DNA of 64,000 bases from JBAVEL01 sp049587715 (GTDB taxonomy: Bacteria; Bacteroidota; Ignavibacteria; UBA10030; UBA6906): contig JBAVEL010000186.1 in the NCBI GenBank assembly GCA_049587715.1, positions 1 to 64,000 of the forward strand. Direction: 5' to 3'. Shown piece by piece: positions 33,304 to 43,053 of the stretch. The notes below the pieces were generated by a model. The model ran no database searches. It was given only the letters and a program-made list of their open reading frames with translations, and was not told where the DNA came from. The position numbers and the translations under genes are program-made. Position 1 is the stretch's first letter, and the number at the start of each line of letters is the position of its first letter.

Positions 33304-35331
33304 TCAGGGGGGTGGGAGCCGGCCGAGGAGACCCCGTGCAAGTTCGTTCGCGGGATCCAGAGTGAGGGACTCCTCCAGGTCCCGCCGGGCTTCCGCCTGC
33401 CTCCCCTGCCGGAGCCGGGAAAGGGCCAGGAGGTACCAGGCCGAGGAATGGGCTCCGGCTCCGAATTTCCGGGGGCCCGTGCGCTCCACCTCCAGAGCCC
33501 GCAGGATCTCCCTCTCGGCTTCAGGGCCGTTGCCCTCGTCCACCAGGATGATGGCAAGCTTCATGCGGGCGTAGGGGTTCTCCTCCACCCGGAAGCACTC
33601 CCGGTAGGCCCGCTTGGCTTCGGTGTTCAGGCCTTCGTCCCTGTAGTAGTCCGCCACTCTCAACAGGGGCTGGTAGGAGAAGGGGATGACCTTTGCCACG
33701 GCCAGGCATTCCCGGCGGGCGGGGCCGTACATCCCCCGGGCCGCGTAGCGGTCGGCCAGAAGGTAGCGCGCGTCGGACCACGCAAGGCGTCCCCGGATGT
33801 ACTCGAAGGCCAGGCTGTCCAGGAATCCCGCAGGTATGAATCGGACATCGGGCGGTCCCGACGCAAACGGCCATCGGCGCATCAACAGCTCCACGCGGAT
33901 GCGTCCCACGGTCCTGTCGAAATCGGAAACCGTGGAGGATTCCATGAGCGCATCATCCCCCTTCTCTGCGGAGTCCGCCCATGCATCGGCGGGAACAAGC
34001 AGCCGGTTTCCGCGGATCGTGCGGGCCAGCACCTTTGCCATCAGGAAATAGCCGTCCACATTCGGGTGCAGGTGCTCCAGGAGGAGCTCCGATCCCGGGA
34101 TGCCGCCGGGGCTCCGTCTCCGGAATGCGGAATCCACGGGCGCGAGCGGGGTGCCGGTGGCGCGGCATATGCGCCCGAGATCATCCATGAATTCGGCGCT
34201 GGCCCGGAACCGGAGGGCGTCCAGATCCCGGGCCCGCGCGAACATCGCTTCTGCTTCCCGGTAGTCTCCCTTTCCAAAGAGCACACTGCCGGCGGCGAAG
34301 AATGCCCCCGCGTGGAGGGTATCCAGCGCGGCTGCCTGCCGGTAGCAGGCAAGGGCCGCCTCTGCATCCGTGCGCATTTCCAGGTATGTCCCCCGCGCCA
34401 TGAGGGAGTCCCACCGTCGCCGGGTTTCGTCCGGGAGCCCGGGCCCGTGCACGGCTGAAAAGGGAGCCTGGGTCCGTGTGTTGCTGACCAGGGAGCACAG
34501 GATGAGGGGGACCCCCTGGGAGCGGGCCTCCCGGATGATCATCCCCAGGTTCTCCGTGTAGATTTCCCTCGCCCTGCGGTAGAGGTCCGATCCGTACGGG
34601 ATGGTCTGCTCCCGGACCACCTGTGCCATGAGGCTTCCCCGACGGGGATCGGGGGGAGGGGCCAGGCGGTCGCGCAACTCAAGGTATGCGTCCCGCGCCA
34701 GGAGGAAGGTCCGGAATCTGAGCAGAGACAGCGCCAGGCGCGCGGCCAGCCCCCCGCCGGGGATCCCCACCCGGGAGCCCACCCCGTAGGCCCCGTAGAA
34801 CTCGTTGTGCCCCACATAGACGATGTAGAGGTCCGGCTGGTAGTTTCCCAGTTCCTCCAGGAAGTCCCCCACGATGAAGCTCCCGGCCGCGGAAAGCCCC
34901 GCATTCACCATCTCAACCTCGTAGCCGGGGAGGAGCGCCCTCAGCCGGTCGCGCAGGAAACCGGGGGCCGTCGCGTGGAATTCATAGGGGAAACCCGCCA
35001 TCGTGGATTCGCCCAGGCAGAAGATGCGGATGGTGTTCTTCGGCTTCCGCACCCGGAAGGCGTCGTCGGCCGGTTCCGGGATGGAAGTGCCCGAACCCGC
35101 GAAGTAGCGCCGTCCCACATCCCGGTTGATCCTGAACATCTCCTCCTTGGCGATGCGGGTGCGGACCACCAAGTCCAGGTTGCCTCCGTAGTCGATGCGG
35201 CGGAGGAACAGCTCCAGACCGGCGAGGAGCAGCCAGGGGATGACGGCCACGACGATCGTAAACAGCCGGCGACGCGCACGCGGGAGGGGGAGGGCCGGCG
35301 GGCGGACCCGGGGCTTGCGGATGCGCTTCAC
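33304..35331 (-). CDS. Membrane-anchored SGNH/GDSL-like hydrolase with TPR C-terminus
   Basis: 675 residues from a GTG at 35331 that overlaps the upstream paralogue's stop; AAGGAAAGG precedes it. One TM segment (about 20-42) anchors it. SGNH blocks are visible: CLGESTMAGFPY (Ser), GHNEFYGAYG (Asn) and LEHLHPNVDGYFLMA (the catalytic His in the HP motif). TPR-like helical repeats follow (PARRECLAVAKVIPFSYQPL, EAKRAYRECFRVEENPYARM, EARRDLEESLTLDPANELAR). The likely location is periplasmic face. SGNH proteins often de-esterify glycans or lipids; the actual substrate is unknown. It is a tandem paralogue of the gene at 35328-37337. Confidence 0.82.
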   Translation of the reverse strand: MKRIRKPRVRPPALPLPRARRRLFTIVVAVIPWLLLAGLELFLRRIDYGGNLDLVVRTRIAKEEMFRINRDVGRRYFAGSGTSIPEPADDAFRVRKPKNTIRIFCLGESTMAGFPYEFHATAPGFLRDRLRALLPGYEVEMVNAGLSAAGSFIVGDFLEELGNYQPDLYIVYVGHNEFYGAYGVGSRVGIPGGGLAARLALSLLRFRTFLLARDAYLELRDRLAPPPDPRRGSLMAQVVREQTIPYGSDLYRRAREIYTENLGMIIREARSQGVPLILCSLVSNTRTQAPFSAVHGPGLPDETRRRWDSLMARGTYLEMRTDAEAALACYRQAAALDTLHAGAFFAAGSVLFGKGDYREAEAMFARARDLDALRFRASAEFMDDLGRICRATGTPLAPVDSAFRRRSPGGIPGSELLLEHLHPNVDGYFLMAKVLARTIRGNRLLVPADAWADSAEKGDDALMESSTVSDFDRTVGRIRVELLMRRWPFASGPPDVRFIPAGFLDSLAFEYIRGRLAWSDARYLLADRYAARGMYGPARRECLAVAKVIPFSYQPLLRVADYYRDEGLNTEAKRAYRECFRVEENPYARMKLAIILVDEGNGPEAEREILRALEVERTGPRKFGAGAHSSAWYLLALSRLRQGRQAEARRDLEESLTLDPANELARGLLGRLPPP

Positions 35332-37337
35332 GGCCGCGCCTTTCCTTTGTGCTCCAGCAGACGTCGGGCAGGGGCAAAAGAGGGATCCGCCCGGAGGACC
35401 TCCTCCAGCACGGTCCGGGCCTCCGCCTCCTGCCCGCTCCGGCGGAGGGCGACTGCAAGGAGATACCCTGTTTCCGATCTCTCCTGCTTCCGTGCAGCCA
35501 GGGGGAGGGCCGATCGCAGGTACCGGGCGGCCGAGGGCAGGTCCTGCTGTTCCAGGGCAATCCCCCCCAGCATCCGCAGGGCCGTGAACGTCTTTTCCAG
35601 GCCGAGGGACCTCTCGTAGGCCTCGCGTGCGTGCTCCAGTCTTCGCTCCTGGACGTAGACCTCGCCCAGGAGGAGATAGGGAGAGACATTGAAGGGGAAT
35701 TGGTCCATGAGAACCAGGTACTCCCGGGCCGCCTTTTCCCACTCCCCCGATCGACGGTAGTGTTCCGCCATGCGCACATGGGCCCTCTCCCAGGTGAGAG
35801 CCCCCCGCACCGCTGATTCACCGATCTGAGCCAGCGCGTCCTGTGCCGGGGGAGGAGGGGCAGGGCGACCCGGCGGAACAAAGGGCCAACCCGAGGTGAG
35901 GAGCCGGATGCGGCGCCGGGCGCACCACTCGTCCAGCTCGGTCACGGCCCTGCGTTCCCAGAGCCCGTTCTCGGGTATGGTGTCCCGTTTCGCCCAGACC
36001 GCCTCGTTCTCCACGAGACCCAGCGACCTCACCGCACGGGCGAATTCGCTCCCCATCAGGAAGTAACCCCGGAGCGTGGGGTGGAGGTGTTCCAGAATCA
36101 GCTCGCGTCCCACGATGGAATCGGGCGAGGCGGCGGCAAAGGCCTGCTCCATGTCAACCACATGCACACCGGGTGCGCGCCGGCGGAGAAGGGCCTGGTT
36201 GAAGCCGGAACTCTGGCGGAAGCGGAGGAGGTCCAGATCCCGCGCCCTCACGTATTCGGTGCGCGCCTCGGGTATCCGGCCAAGGGAATCGAGGGCACAG
36301 GCCGCCAGAAACCGCGCTCCGGCGTGCGTGCTGTCGATGTTCCGTGCCGCGCGGAAACAATCGAGGGCGCTCTCGGGAGACGACTCCAGAAGGCGCATGA
36401 GCCCTTCGTTCAGCAGGTCGTCGAACCGGTCCTGCATGGTGCCGGAGAGGCCGGCCCGCCGTCCCGAAACAAAGGGGGGTTGGTGCCGGATATTGGATAC
36501 CTGCGTGGAGAGGATGACGGGAATGCCGCTCTCCCGGCAGAGTGCAATGATGCGGTCGGTGTTCTCCAGGTAGATGGAGAGGGCCTCCTCGTAGAGGGGA
36601 CCGCCGAGGGGCACCTCCTGCCCCCGGGCAAGCCGTTCCATCATGGTTCCCCCGCCCTCCCCAGTGCCTCCGCCTTCTCCCAGGCGCCCGAGCCCTCCGT
36701 AGAGATCCCGGGCGAGTTGAAACACCTTCCAGTGCACCAGCCGCAGATAGAGACGGGTCAACAAAGCCGAGCGTCCCCCCGACTCCCGCGATGCGGCTCC
36801 CAGGGCGCCGTAGAACTCGTTGTGTCCGTCGTAGACGATCACCAGATCCGGTTCCCAGGGGAAGATCTCGTCGGCGATGTCGGCAGCGGTGACGCTGTTG
36901 GTGGCTGTCATGCCCAGGTTGATGGTCTCGATTGTCTTCTCGGGGAAGAGCGCCCTCAACCGCGTCCGCAGAAAGGTGGCGAAGGAGCCCCCGTAGCCGT
37001 AGGGGTACCCCACCGTTGTGGATCCCCCGAGGAAGAAGATGCGGAATGTCCCGGGGGCCTTGGCGGAGGGGAAAAAGTCGTGGGACGTGGTGGGGGTGAA
37101 GTCCACGCGCGAGAAGTAGCGGGCCTTCACATCGGGATTCATCACGCGGAAGTCCCTGCCGCCGGTCTGCTCCGCACGGAACAGCTCCAGGTCCGGTCCG
37201 TAGCCGGCAATGCGAAGGACGGTTTCCGCCAGCACGAGCAGCAGCAGGGGGAAGACGAGCGTGAAGACGAGGTACGCCCGTGCGCGGGTGCGCGGGATGG
37301 GGTGGGAGGAGCTCCTGGTGCGGCTCTCTCTCTTCAT
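35328..37337 (-). CDS. Membrane-anchored SGNH/GDSL-like hydrolase with TPR C-terminus (paralogue)
   Basis: 669 residues from the ATG at 37337. It has the same layout as the gene that follows: basic N-terminus, TM (about 23-42), FLGGSTTVGYPYGYGG (Ser block, with Gly replacing the Glu of the paralogue), DGHNEFYGALGAA (Asn block), LEHLHPTLRGYFLMG (His block), and C-terminal TPR-like repeats (REYLVLMDQFPFNVSPYLLL, HAREAYERSLGLEKTFTALR). The two genes overlap by 4 bp, so translation is coupled. It has a good promoter of its own. Role unknown; location beside the glucan operons hints at envelope or glycan deacylation. Confidence 0.82.
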   Translation of the reverse strand: MKRESRTRSSSHPIPRTRARAYLVFTLVFPLLLLVLAETVLRIAGYGPDLELFRAEQTGGRDFRVMNPDVKARYFSRVDFTPTTSHDFFPSAKAPGTFRIFFLGGSTTVGYPYGYGGSFATFLRTRLRALFPEKTIETINLGMTATNSVTAADIADEIFPWEPDLVIVYDGHNEFYGALGAASRESGGRSALLTRLYLRLVHWKVFQLARDLYGGLGRLGEGGGTGEGGGTMMERLARGQEVPLGGPLYEEALSIYLENTDRIIALCRESGIPVILSTQVSNIRHQPPFVSGRRAGLSGTMQDRFDDLLNEGLMRLLESSPESALDCFRAARNIDSTHAGARFLAACALDSLGRIPEARTEYVRARDLDLLRFRQSSGFNQALLRRRAPGVHVVDMEQAFAAASPDSIVGRELILEHLHPTLRGYFLMGSEFARAVRSLGLVENEAVWAKRDTIPENGLWERRAVTELDEWCARRRIRLLTSGWPFVPPGRPAPPPPAQDALAQIGESAVRGALTWERAHVRMAEHYRRSGEWEKAAREYLVLMDQFPFNVSPYLLLGEVYVQERRLEHAREAYERSLGLEKTFTALRMLGGIALEQQDLPSAARYLRSALPLAARKQERSETGYLLAVALRRSGQEAEARTVLEEVLRADPSFAPARRLLEHKGKARP

Positions 37338-37395
37338 GCGTGCTCCGTCTTCCGGGGTGCGGAGGGCTCCTGAAGGGCCCCTTCCGTGGAGGGTC

Positions 37396-37423
37396 AATAT
37401 AGAACCTTTGGGCTGGGATTCAA
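37396..37423 (-). promoter_or_regulatory. Promoter for the SGNH gene pair
   Basis: On the minus strand TTGAAT (37418-37423) and TATATT (37396-37401) are separated by 16 bp, about 60 bp upstream of the start codon at 37337. Confidence 0.6.
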
Positions 37424-37441
37424 CGGAAGGGCCGCCGTTCG

Positions 37442-37470
37442 TTGATTTTCGAGCCCTTCTTTCGTATGTT
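37442..37470 (+). promoter_or_regulatory. Promoter for the GH13 - GH57 - MalEFG operon
   Basis: TTGATT (37442-37447) and TATGTT (37465-37470) have a 17-bp spacer. The -35 box lies 18 bp from the divergent minus-strand -35 box. The leader before the start codon would be about 150 nt. The GTGGAAGCGCTTCCAC-type operator is not present here. Confidence 0.6.
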
Positions 37471-37623
37471 GGGCGTGCACCGCGGCGCGAGAATCCGTCC
37501 CCCCGGCACCGTGCGCGCATGCGGTCGCCCCCCAGCCGAAGTTCTCCGAGAGGCATGCCTCCGCCGGCGTTGCCGGGATGGGCAGAAGGGGAAGAATTGC
37601 GAAACCGAGGAAGGAGCAAGACA

Positions 37624-40389
37624 ATGAAACGATGGATCCGCGCAGCATGGCTTCTTGCGGCGGGGTTCTGGACCCTGCACGCCCAGGACAGCGTGGATGT
37701 TACGTTCCGGTATGCCGTGACTCCCTTCCCGACCGGGCTGGAGGTGCGCGGGGAGGCGGACAACTGGGGAAGCCCTCCCGCCTGGCTCATGCAGTACCAG
37801 GGCGGCAACCTCTGGTCGTATACCGCCCGCCTGCGCATCGGGGGACATCAGGGGGGCGGAGTCCCCGGCGGATACCAGTACAAGTTCTGGCACAACGGCA
37901 TCACGGGGAACTGGCCGAATGATCCCCTCAACCACCATGTGAATACCTCGGACAACGACAACACGGTGGTGTATGTGCGGAATCCCACCATCTATCATTT
38001 CCTTCCGAACCAGCGGAGCGGTACCGTGGGCTCGGAGTTCCCGGTGATCAGCGCGTACCTCTATCCCGCGGTGGGAAGCACCCTGGATACCGGTTCCATC
38101 ACGCTCACCATCGACGGAACCCCGTACACGGGTCTCGGGAGCGGATACAACCCGGCCGCGAAGCTCTTCAGCGTCACCTCGCCGGTCTCGCTGGCCGACG
38201 GGGGCCACTCCATGATCCTCCGGGCGGGCTCGAGCGCCGATACGGTCACCTTCATCGTGCAGGTGGGGGGGCCTCCGGTGGCTCCGCTCCCCCCCTATGC
38301 CCGGCACGGTGTGACCCTCCCGCAGCAGGCCTCGAACGATTCCACCACCTTCCGTCTGCGTGTCGGGGGAACCACCTACGTGGTGCTGCGGGTGGCCCCC
38401 CTGGGCCAGCCGGTCTCCTCCGCCCCGCCGGTGTTCATGCGGAAGAACCCCTCTTCGGATGACTGGTGGCTGAACGTGAAGCTTCCCCCCGGGACCTACG
38501 AGTACCAGTACCAGACGAGCAGCGGGGCGCTCTTCAACGACCCCTGGGGGAGACACACCGGGACGTTCGGCACCCGCTTCACGGTGGGACCCGAAGGCCT
38601 GAGTGCGGATGACTACGTCTGGAGGAGCACCTCCTACACCCGCCCCCCCCTGGAGAAGCTGGTGATCTATGAGCTGCATGTGGGGGAGTTCGCGGGGGGA
38701 TTCTACGGCCTCCCCGCGGGTCAGGCGGGTTTCCCCCAGCTGACGACCCTCCTCCCGTATCTGGATTCCCTGGGTGTGAACGCGGTGGAGCTGATGCCCA
38801 TCAACGACTTCGGTCTGGTGGGTCCATCGGGCCACAGCTGGGGGTACGACCACAACTCCCACTTCGCCCTGGAGCCCTCCTACGGCTCGCCCAGGGATTT
38901 CAAGGTCTTCGTGGACTCCGCCCACGCCAGGGGGATCGCCGTCATTGTGGATATGGTGCTGAACCACCTGAACGACACGGGTCCCCTCTGGAAGATGCAG
39001 CCGGATGTCGGTGCCAACCCGTACTTCAAGGCCTTCAACGACCTCCGCTACAACGAGGACTACTTCGAGTTGTTCAGGGACATGGACCACTGGACCGATG
39101 AAACCCAGGAATACGTCACCGAAGCCCTGAAGATGTGGATCGACCAGTACCGGGTGGACGGCTACCGGTATGACCTGACCCAGGGAATCGGCTGGAACGT
39201 GAATGAGCCCACCCGCGGCGTCCTGGGGTGGGCCAACCGGATTGCGCAGGATTACAGCGGCGCGGTGTACCAGATTGCGGAGCACCTCCCGGAAAGCCCC
39301 GCACTCATCTACTACAGCGGCCTCACCGGAGGATGGCACGACAGCTTCCGGGATGAGATCTTCGACGAAGCGCGGTTCCGGAACACGTCTCTTCTCGATT
39401 TCGAAAACCTGATTCTGGACCTGGGGGCCTATCCGGGGAACGACACCCCTTCCCTCCCGAACCGCTATGCGAACAGGACCGAGCCGGTCAACGCGAACGT
39501 CAACCACGACGAGCAGTCCCTCATCTATGAGATGACCACCTTCCAGGGCGTGCCCCTGCCGGAGGCGCTCGTGCGCGACCGTCTCTATGCGGTCTTCATG
39601 TTCACCTCCCTCGGCATCCCGATGCTCTGGGAGGGGATGGAGCTGAGCGCCCCCCGGGGATGGCAGAACGACGGGCAGAAGCTGAGCTACAGGCCCGTGG
39701 AGTGGAATCTGCGCCCCACCGCGCGCGGACAGGAGCACCTGGGGTACTACCGGAGTCTGATCCGCCAGCGCACGCTGAATCCCGCCCTCACGCGTGGGAC
39801 CCTCCGGAAGCTTTTCCGCTACAATGCCGAGAAGGTTCTGGTGTGGGGCCTGGAAGACACCGTCTCGGGGGCGCGGGTCATGGCCGTGGCCAATCTCAGC
39901 GGCTTCCAGCGCACCGTTGCCGGAGTTCCCTGGCTCGCTCCCGGGGCGTGGTACGACATCTGGACCCAGGCCCTTTTCCAGGTTTCCTCCGTCCCTCTGG
40001 ATACCATGACGCTGGCCCCCTATACGGCCCGTGTGTACTCCACCCTGAGCGACAGCATCCTGTTGCCGGTGGCGCAGGACCGGGCCGCCCTGCCCCGAGA
40101 GCCGGCCCTCCGGCAGAACTACCCCAATCCCTTCAACCCGTCCACCACCATCCTCTTCGACATCGCGGCCGCGGGCGGAGTGAAGCTGGAGGTGTTTACC
40201 GTCGCAGGGCGCCGTGTGCGGACGCTCCGGGATGGTGCTTTCCCGGCCGGGCGGTTTGCGGCTGTCTGGGACGGCACGAACGACGCCGGTGAGCCCGTCT
40301 CCAGCGGGGTCTACATCTATCGCCTGACGGCGGAAGGCGGCGGGGGGTCGCCAGCGGTCCTGACGAACCGCATGGTGCTCTTGAGATGA
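37624..40389 (+). CDS. GH13 alpha-amylase with CBM48-like domains and type IX sorting domain
   Basis: 921 residues from the ATG at 37624 after AAGGAG. Signal peptide to LHAQ. An N-terminal starch-binding-like E-set domain (VTFRYAVTPFPTGLEVRGEA) is followed by a second beta domain and a CBM48-like region before the barrel (LEKLVIYELHVGEFAGG). Catalytic signatures are IVDMVLNHLND (region I), YRVDGYRYDLT with nucleophile Asp517, YQIAEHL with Glu553, and VNHDEQS with Asp629. The C-terminus (LRQNYPNPFNPSTTILFDIA ... GVYIYRLTAEG, NRMVLLR) is a type IX sorting domain, so the enzyme should be surface-attached or secreted. It starts the second glucan operon and overlaps the GH57 gene by ATGA. Confidence 0.93.
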   Translation: MKRWIRAAWLLAAGFWTLHAQDSVDVTFRYAVTPFPTGLEVRGEADNWGSPPAWLMQYQGGNLWSYTARLRIGGHQGGGVPGGYQYKFWHNGITGNWPNDPLNHHVNTSDNDNTVVYVRNPTIYHFLPNQRSGTVGSEFPVISAYLYPAVGSTLDTGSITLTIDGTPYTGLGSGYNPAAKLFSVTSPVSLADGGHSMILRAGSSADTVTFIVQVGGPPVAPLPPYARHGVTLPQQASNDSTTFRLRVGGTTYVVLRVAPLGQPVSSAPPVFMRKNPSSDDWWLNVKLPPGTYEYQYQTSSGALFNDPWGRHTGTFGTRFTVGPEGLSADDYVWRSTSYTRPPLEKLVIYELHVGEFAGGFYGLPAGQAGFPQLTTLLPYLDSLGVNAVELMPINDFGLVGPSGHSWGYDHNSHFALEPSYGSPRDFKVFVDSAHARGIAVIVDMVLNHLNDTGPLWKMQPDVGANPYFKAFNDLRYNEDYFELFRDMDHWTDETQEYVTEALKMWIDQYRVDGYRYDLTQGIGWNVNEPTRGVLGWANRIAQDYSGAVYQIAEHLPESPALIYYSGLTGGWHDSFRDEIFDEARFRNTSLLDFENLILDLGAYPGNDTPSLPNRYANRTEPVNANVNHDEQSLIYEMTTFQGVPLPEALVRDRLYAVFMFTSLGIPMLWEGMELSAPRGWQNDGQKLSYRPVEWNLRPTARGQEHLGYYRSLIRQRTLNPALTRGTLRKLFRYNAEKVLVWGLEDTVSGARVMAVANLSGFQRTVAGVPWLAPGAWYDIWTQALFQVSSVPLDTMTLAPYTARVYSTLSDSILLPVAQDRAALPREPALRQNYPNPFNPSTTILFDIAAAGGVKLEVFTVAGRRVRTLRDGAFPAGRFAAVWDGTNDAGEPVSSGVYIYRLTAEGGGGSPAVLTNRMVLLR

Positions 40390-43052
40390 AACCCTCCCCG
40401 GTCGTGATGTGCCCTGGCGCGTTGCGGGCGCGCGGGGCTGCCCTTGCCGCCTTTCTTGCGATCCTGTCCTCCGGGTTCTTTCCGATCGCAGCTCAGCCGC
40501 GCCCGGCGGGGGAAGGGGTGGAGTTCTCGTTTCAGGGCTCCGGGGGGGAAACGGGCGTCTCCCTTGTGGGTGATTTCAACGGATGGTCCGGCGACGAGGA
40601 TCGCCTCACCCCCGGAGAGGGAGGAATCTGGAGAATCACCCGGACGATGCGCCCCGGGGTGTACCAGTATCTGTTTCTGGTGGACGGCCGGGAATACGTC
40701 CGGGATGCCGGCAACCCCGCCTCCGTGGAGAACTACAACGCGTCCTCCCGGAACTCGGTCTTCGTCCTTACGGAGGATTTCCGTGTGCTCTTGTCCCCCT
40801 CCCGGGACCGGCCGCTTGCCAATCCCGGGGATGTCTACCCTCCGGCCCCCGATGCGGGGACGCTCTACCTCAACATCGTGTGGCACCAGCATCAGCCCCT
40901 CTACGTCAACCCTGAAACCGACGAGCTCCGCGGTCCGTGGGTCCGCACCCATGCCACCAAGGATTACTACGACATGGCGGCGATCCTGCGGCGCTATCCG
41001 GACATCCATTGCACCATCAACCTGACGTCTTCCCTCCTGCACCAGCTTCAGGAGTACTATGTGGATCGGCTCCGGCCCTTTGTGGACGCGCGCGCATCCC
41101 GCGTGGATGCCTCGGGCTTCCTCGCTGCATGGAAGGGGAGAACGGATCCCTGGATCGACCTCGCTCTCACCCCCGCCGAGGAATTCCGGGGCGAACAGAT
41201 CGACCTGCTCTACCGGAACGCCTGGAATGCCTTCGGGATCAGCGAGGTGCAGATCGGGCGCTTCCCCGCGTATGCCGGCCTGAAGAAACGGTGGGAGAGC
41301 GCGGGTGATTCCCTTGCGGTGTTCTCCGTGCAGGAGATGCGGGAGATCAAGTTCTGGTTCTATGCGGCGCATTTCGATCCCGACTTTCTCCGGGGTCCCG
41401 TGCCGCTCCCGGGAGGCGGCCTCTGCAATCTGAGCGACGTGGTGGAGGAGAGATCGGACGGCACGTTCCACGTCCGGGTGCCCGTCACGGAGGACCTGTG
41501 CAACCGGATGGTGGCCGAAGCGTGGAAGGTTATGGCAGCCGTGGTGCCGGTGCACCGGGAGCTCATGGGCGCTCCGGGGAGAATGGACGGGCAGATCGAG
41601 GTCATCACTACTCCCTTCTATCATCCGATTCTCCCTCTGGTGTACGATTCCGACCTGGCGCGCATCTGCCAGGGCGATGACGTCCTGCCTCCCCGGTTCT
41701 CGTACCCGGCCGACGCGGACGCGCAGGTGGAGAAGGCGGTCCGGATGTACCGGTCGCTCTTCGGCGCACCCCCCCTGGGCATGTGGCCCGGGGAGGGGGC
41801 TCTGGCCCAGGAGGTGCTTGGCATCCTGGCGCGGCACGGGATCCTCTGGACCGCCACGGACGTGAAGGTGCTCCAGCGCTCCGAGCCCTCCGGCCGGCCC
41901 AACACCACGCCGTACGGATTTTCCGCGTCCGCGGGGAGGGAAGACGGAACGGGAAAGACGGTCGCCGTGGTCTTCCGGGATACCGATCTCTCCGACAGGA
42001 TCGGGTTCAAGTACCAGAACGAAACGGGCGAGGAGGCGGCGGAGGACTTTGTCCGTTCGCTTCTCTCCATGGCGCCCCGCAGGGGAGGGGAGGACGTGCT
42101 CATCACGGTCATCCTGGACGGGGAGAACGCCTGGGAGTGGTACCGGAAGGACAACGACGGAAAGCAGTTCCTGAACGCCTTCTACAGGAAGCTGAGCGTT
42201 CTCCACGCCGGGCGGCGGATTGTCACCGTCACGACGGCCGAGTATCTGGGGGGGAATCCGGCCCGCGGAGTGCCTCCCCACCCCCTGGAACGGCTGCCCC
42301 GCATGGACCGGCTCTGGCCCGGATCCTGGATCAACGCAAACTACGACACCTGGGTGGGGGAGCCGGAGGAGAACCGTGCCTGGGAGTACCTTCTCCGCGC
42401 GCGGCAGGATCTGGAGCTGTCGGGACTTCCGCAACCCGACCCCTCCGCCTCTCCTCCCGGGCAGGGAACCCCTGCCTGGCACGCCTACCGGGCATGGGAG
42501 GCGATGTACGCAGCCGAGGGTTCCGACTGGTTCTGGTGGTACGGGGCGGATCAGACCGCCCCCGCGGGAGAACAGCCGTTCGATGACGCATTCCGCACGC
42601 ACCTGGAGAACGTGTACCGGTTTGCCGCCCTGGCCGGGTCGGCCATCCGGTCGCCGGGCTTCGATCCCGTGATCCGGCAGGGACACCATTCCGCGCCCGG
42701 ACAGGGGGCCATGGCCCGCAGCACGAGGATGGTCCGGTTCGTCTGCGATGTGCGCGCGGTGGAAGTCCCGACGGCCGTCTACATTGTGGGGAACAGAGAC
42801 GACCTGGGTGCATGGACCCCCAACGCCGTCGCCATGCGGGATGACGGCAGCGGGGGGGATGCAGTTGCGGGAGACGGCTTCTGGACCCTCGAGATATCCG
42901 TTCCCCTTGGAGAGGGGGTCGAGTACAAGTACACGAACAGCGGCGCGCGGGGACAGTGGGTCCCCGGCGAGGAATTCCCCTCCCGGCACCGGTCGGTCGT
43001 GGTTGCCCCGGGAGACGGGGTGCAGATCGTTCAGGACGTTTTCGGGAAGTAA
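40386..43052 (+). CDS. GH57 amylase with N-terminal CBM48-like and C-terminal CBM20-like domains
   Basis: 888 residues, start codon overlapping the GH13 stop. A signal peptide (to about PIAAQ) is followed by a starch-binding E-set domain (VSLVGDFNGWSGDEDRLTPG). The GH57 catalytic part has motif 1 WHQHQPLY, motif 3 LGMWPGEGALAQEVL with the likely nucleophile Glu, and motif 4 VILDGENAWEWY with the likely acid/base Asp. The C-terminus (TAVYIVGNRDDLGAWTPNAV ... EYKYTNSG) is CBM20-like. GH57 enzymes cut or transfer alpha-1,4 or alpha-1,6 glucans. There is no type IX domain, so periplasmic location is likely. The next gene begins 1 bp after its stop. Confidence 0.9.
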   Translation: MKPSPVVMCPGALRARGAALAAFLAILSSGFFPIAAQPRPAGEGVEFSFQGSGGETGVSLVGDFNGWSGDEDRLTPGEGGIWRITRTMRPGVYQYLFLVDGREYVRDAGNPASVENYNASSRNSVFVLTEDFRVLLSPSRDRPLANPGDVYPPAPDAGTLYLNIVWHQHQPLYVNPETDELRGPWVRTHATKDYYDMAAILRRYPDIHCTINLTSSLLHQLQEYYVDRLRPFVDARASRVDASGFLAAWKGRTDPWIDLALTPAEEFRGEQIDLLYRNAWNAFGISEVQIGRFPAYAGLKKRWESAGDSLAVFSVQEMREIKFWFYAAHFDPDFLRGPVPLPGGGLCNLSDVVEERSDGTFHVRVPVTEDLCNRMVAEAWKVMAAVVPVHRELMGAPGRMDGQIEVITTPFYHPILPLVYDSDLARICQGDDVLPPRFSYPADADAQVEKAVRMYRSLFGAPPLGMWPGEGALAQEVLGILARHGILWTATDVKVLQRSEPSGRPNTTPYGFSASAGREDGTGKTVAVVFRDTDLSDRIGFKYQNETGEEAAEDFVRSLLSMAPRRGGEDVLITVILDGENAWEWYRKDNDGKQFLNAFYRKLSVLHAGRRIVTVTTAEYLGGNPARGVPPHPLERLPRMDRLWPGSWINANYDTWVGEPEENRAWEYLLRARQDLELSGLPQPDPSASPPGQGTPAWHAYRAWEAMYAAEGSDWFWWYGADQTAPAGEQPFDDAFRTHLENVYRFAALAGSAIRSPGFDPVIRQGHHSAPGQGAMARSTRMVRFVCDVRAVEVPTAVYIVGNRDDLGAWTPNAVAMRDDGSGGDAVAGDGFWTLEISVPLGEGVEYKYTNSGARGQWVPGEEFPSRHRSVVVAPGDGVQIVQDVFGK

Positions 43053-43053
43053 C

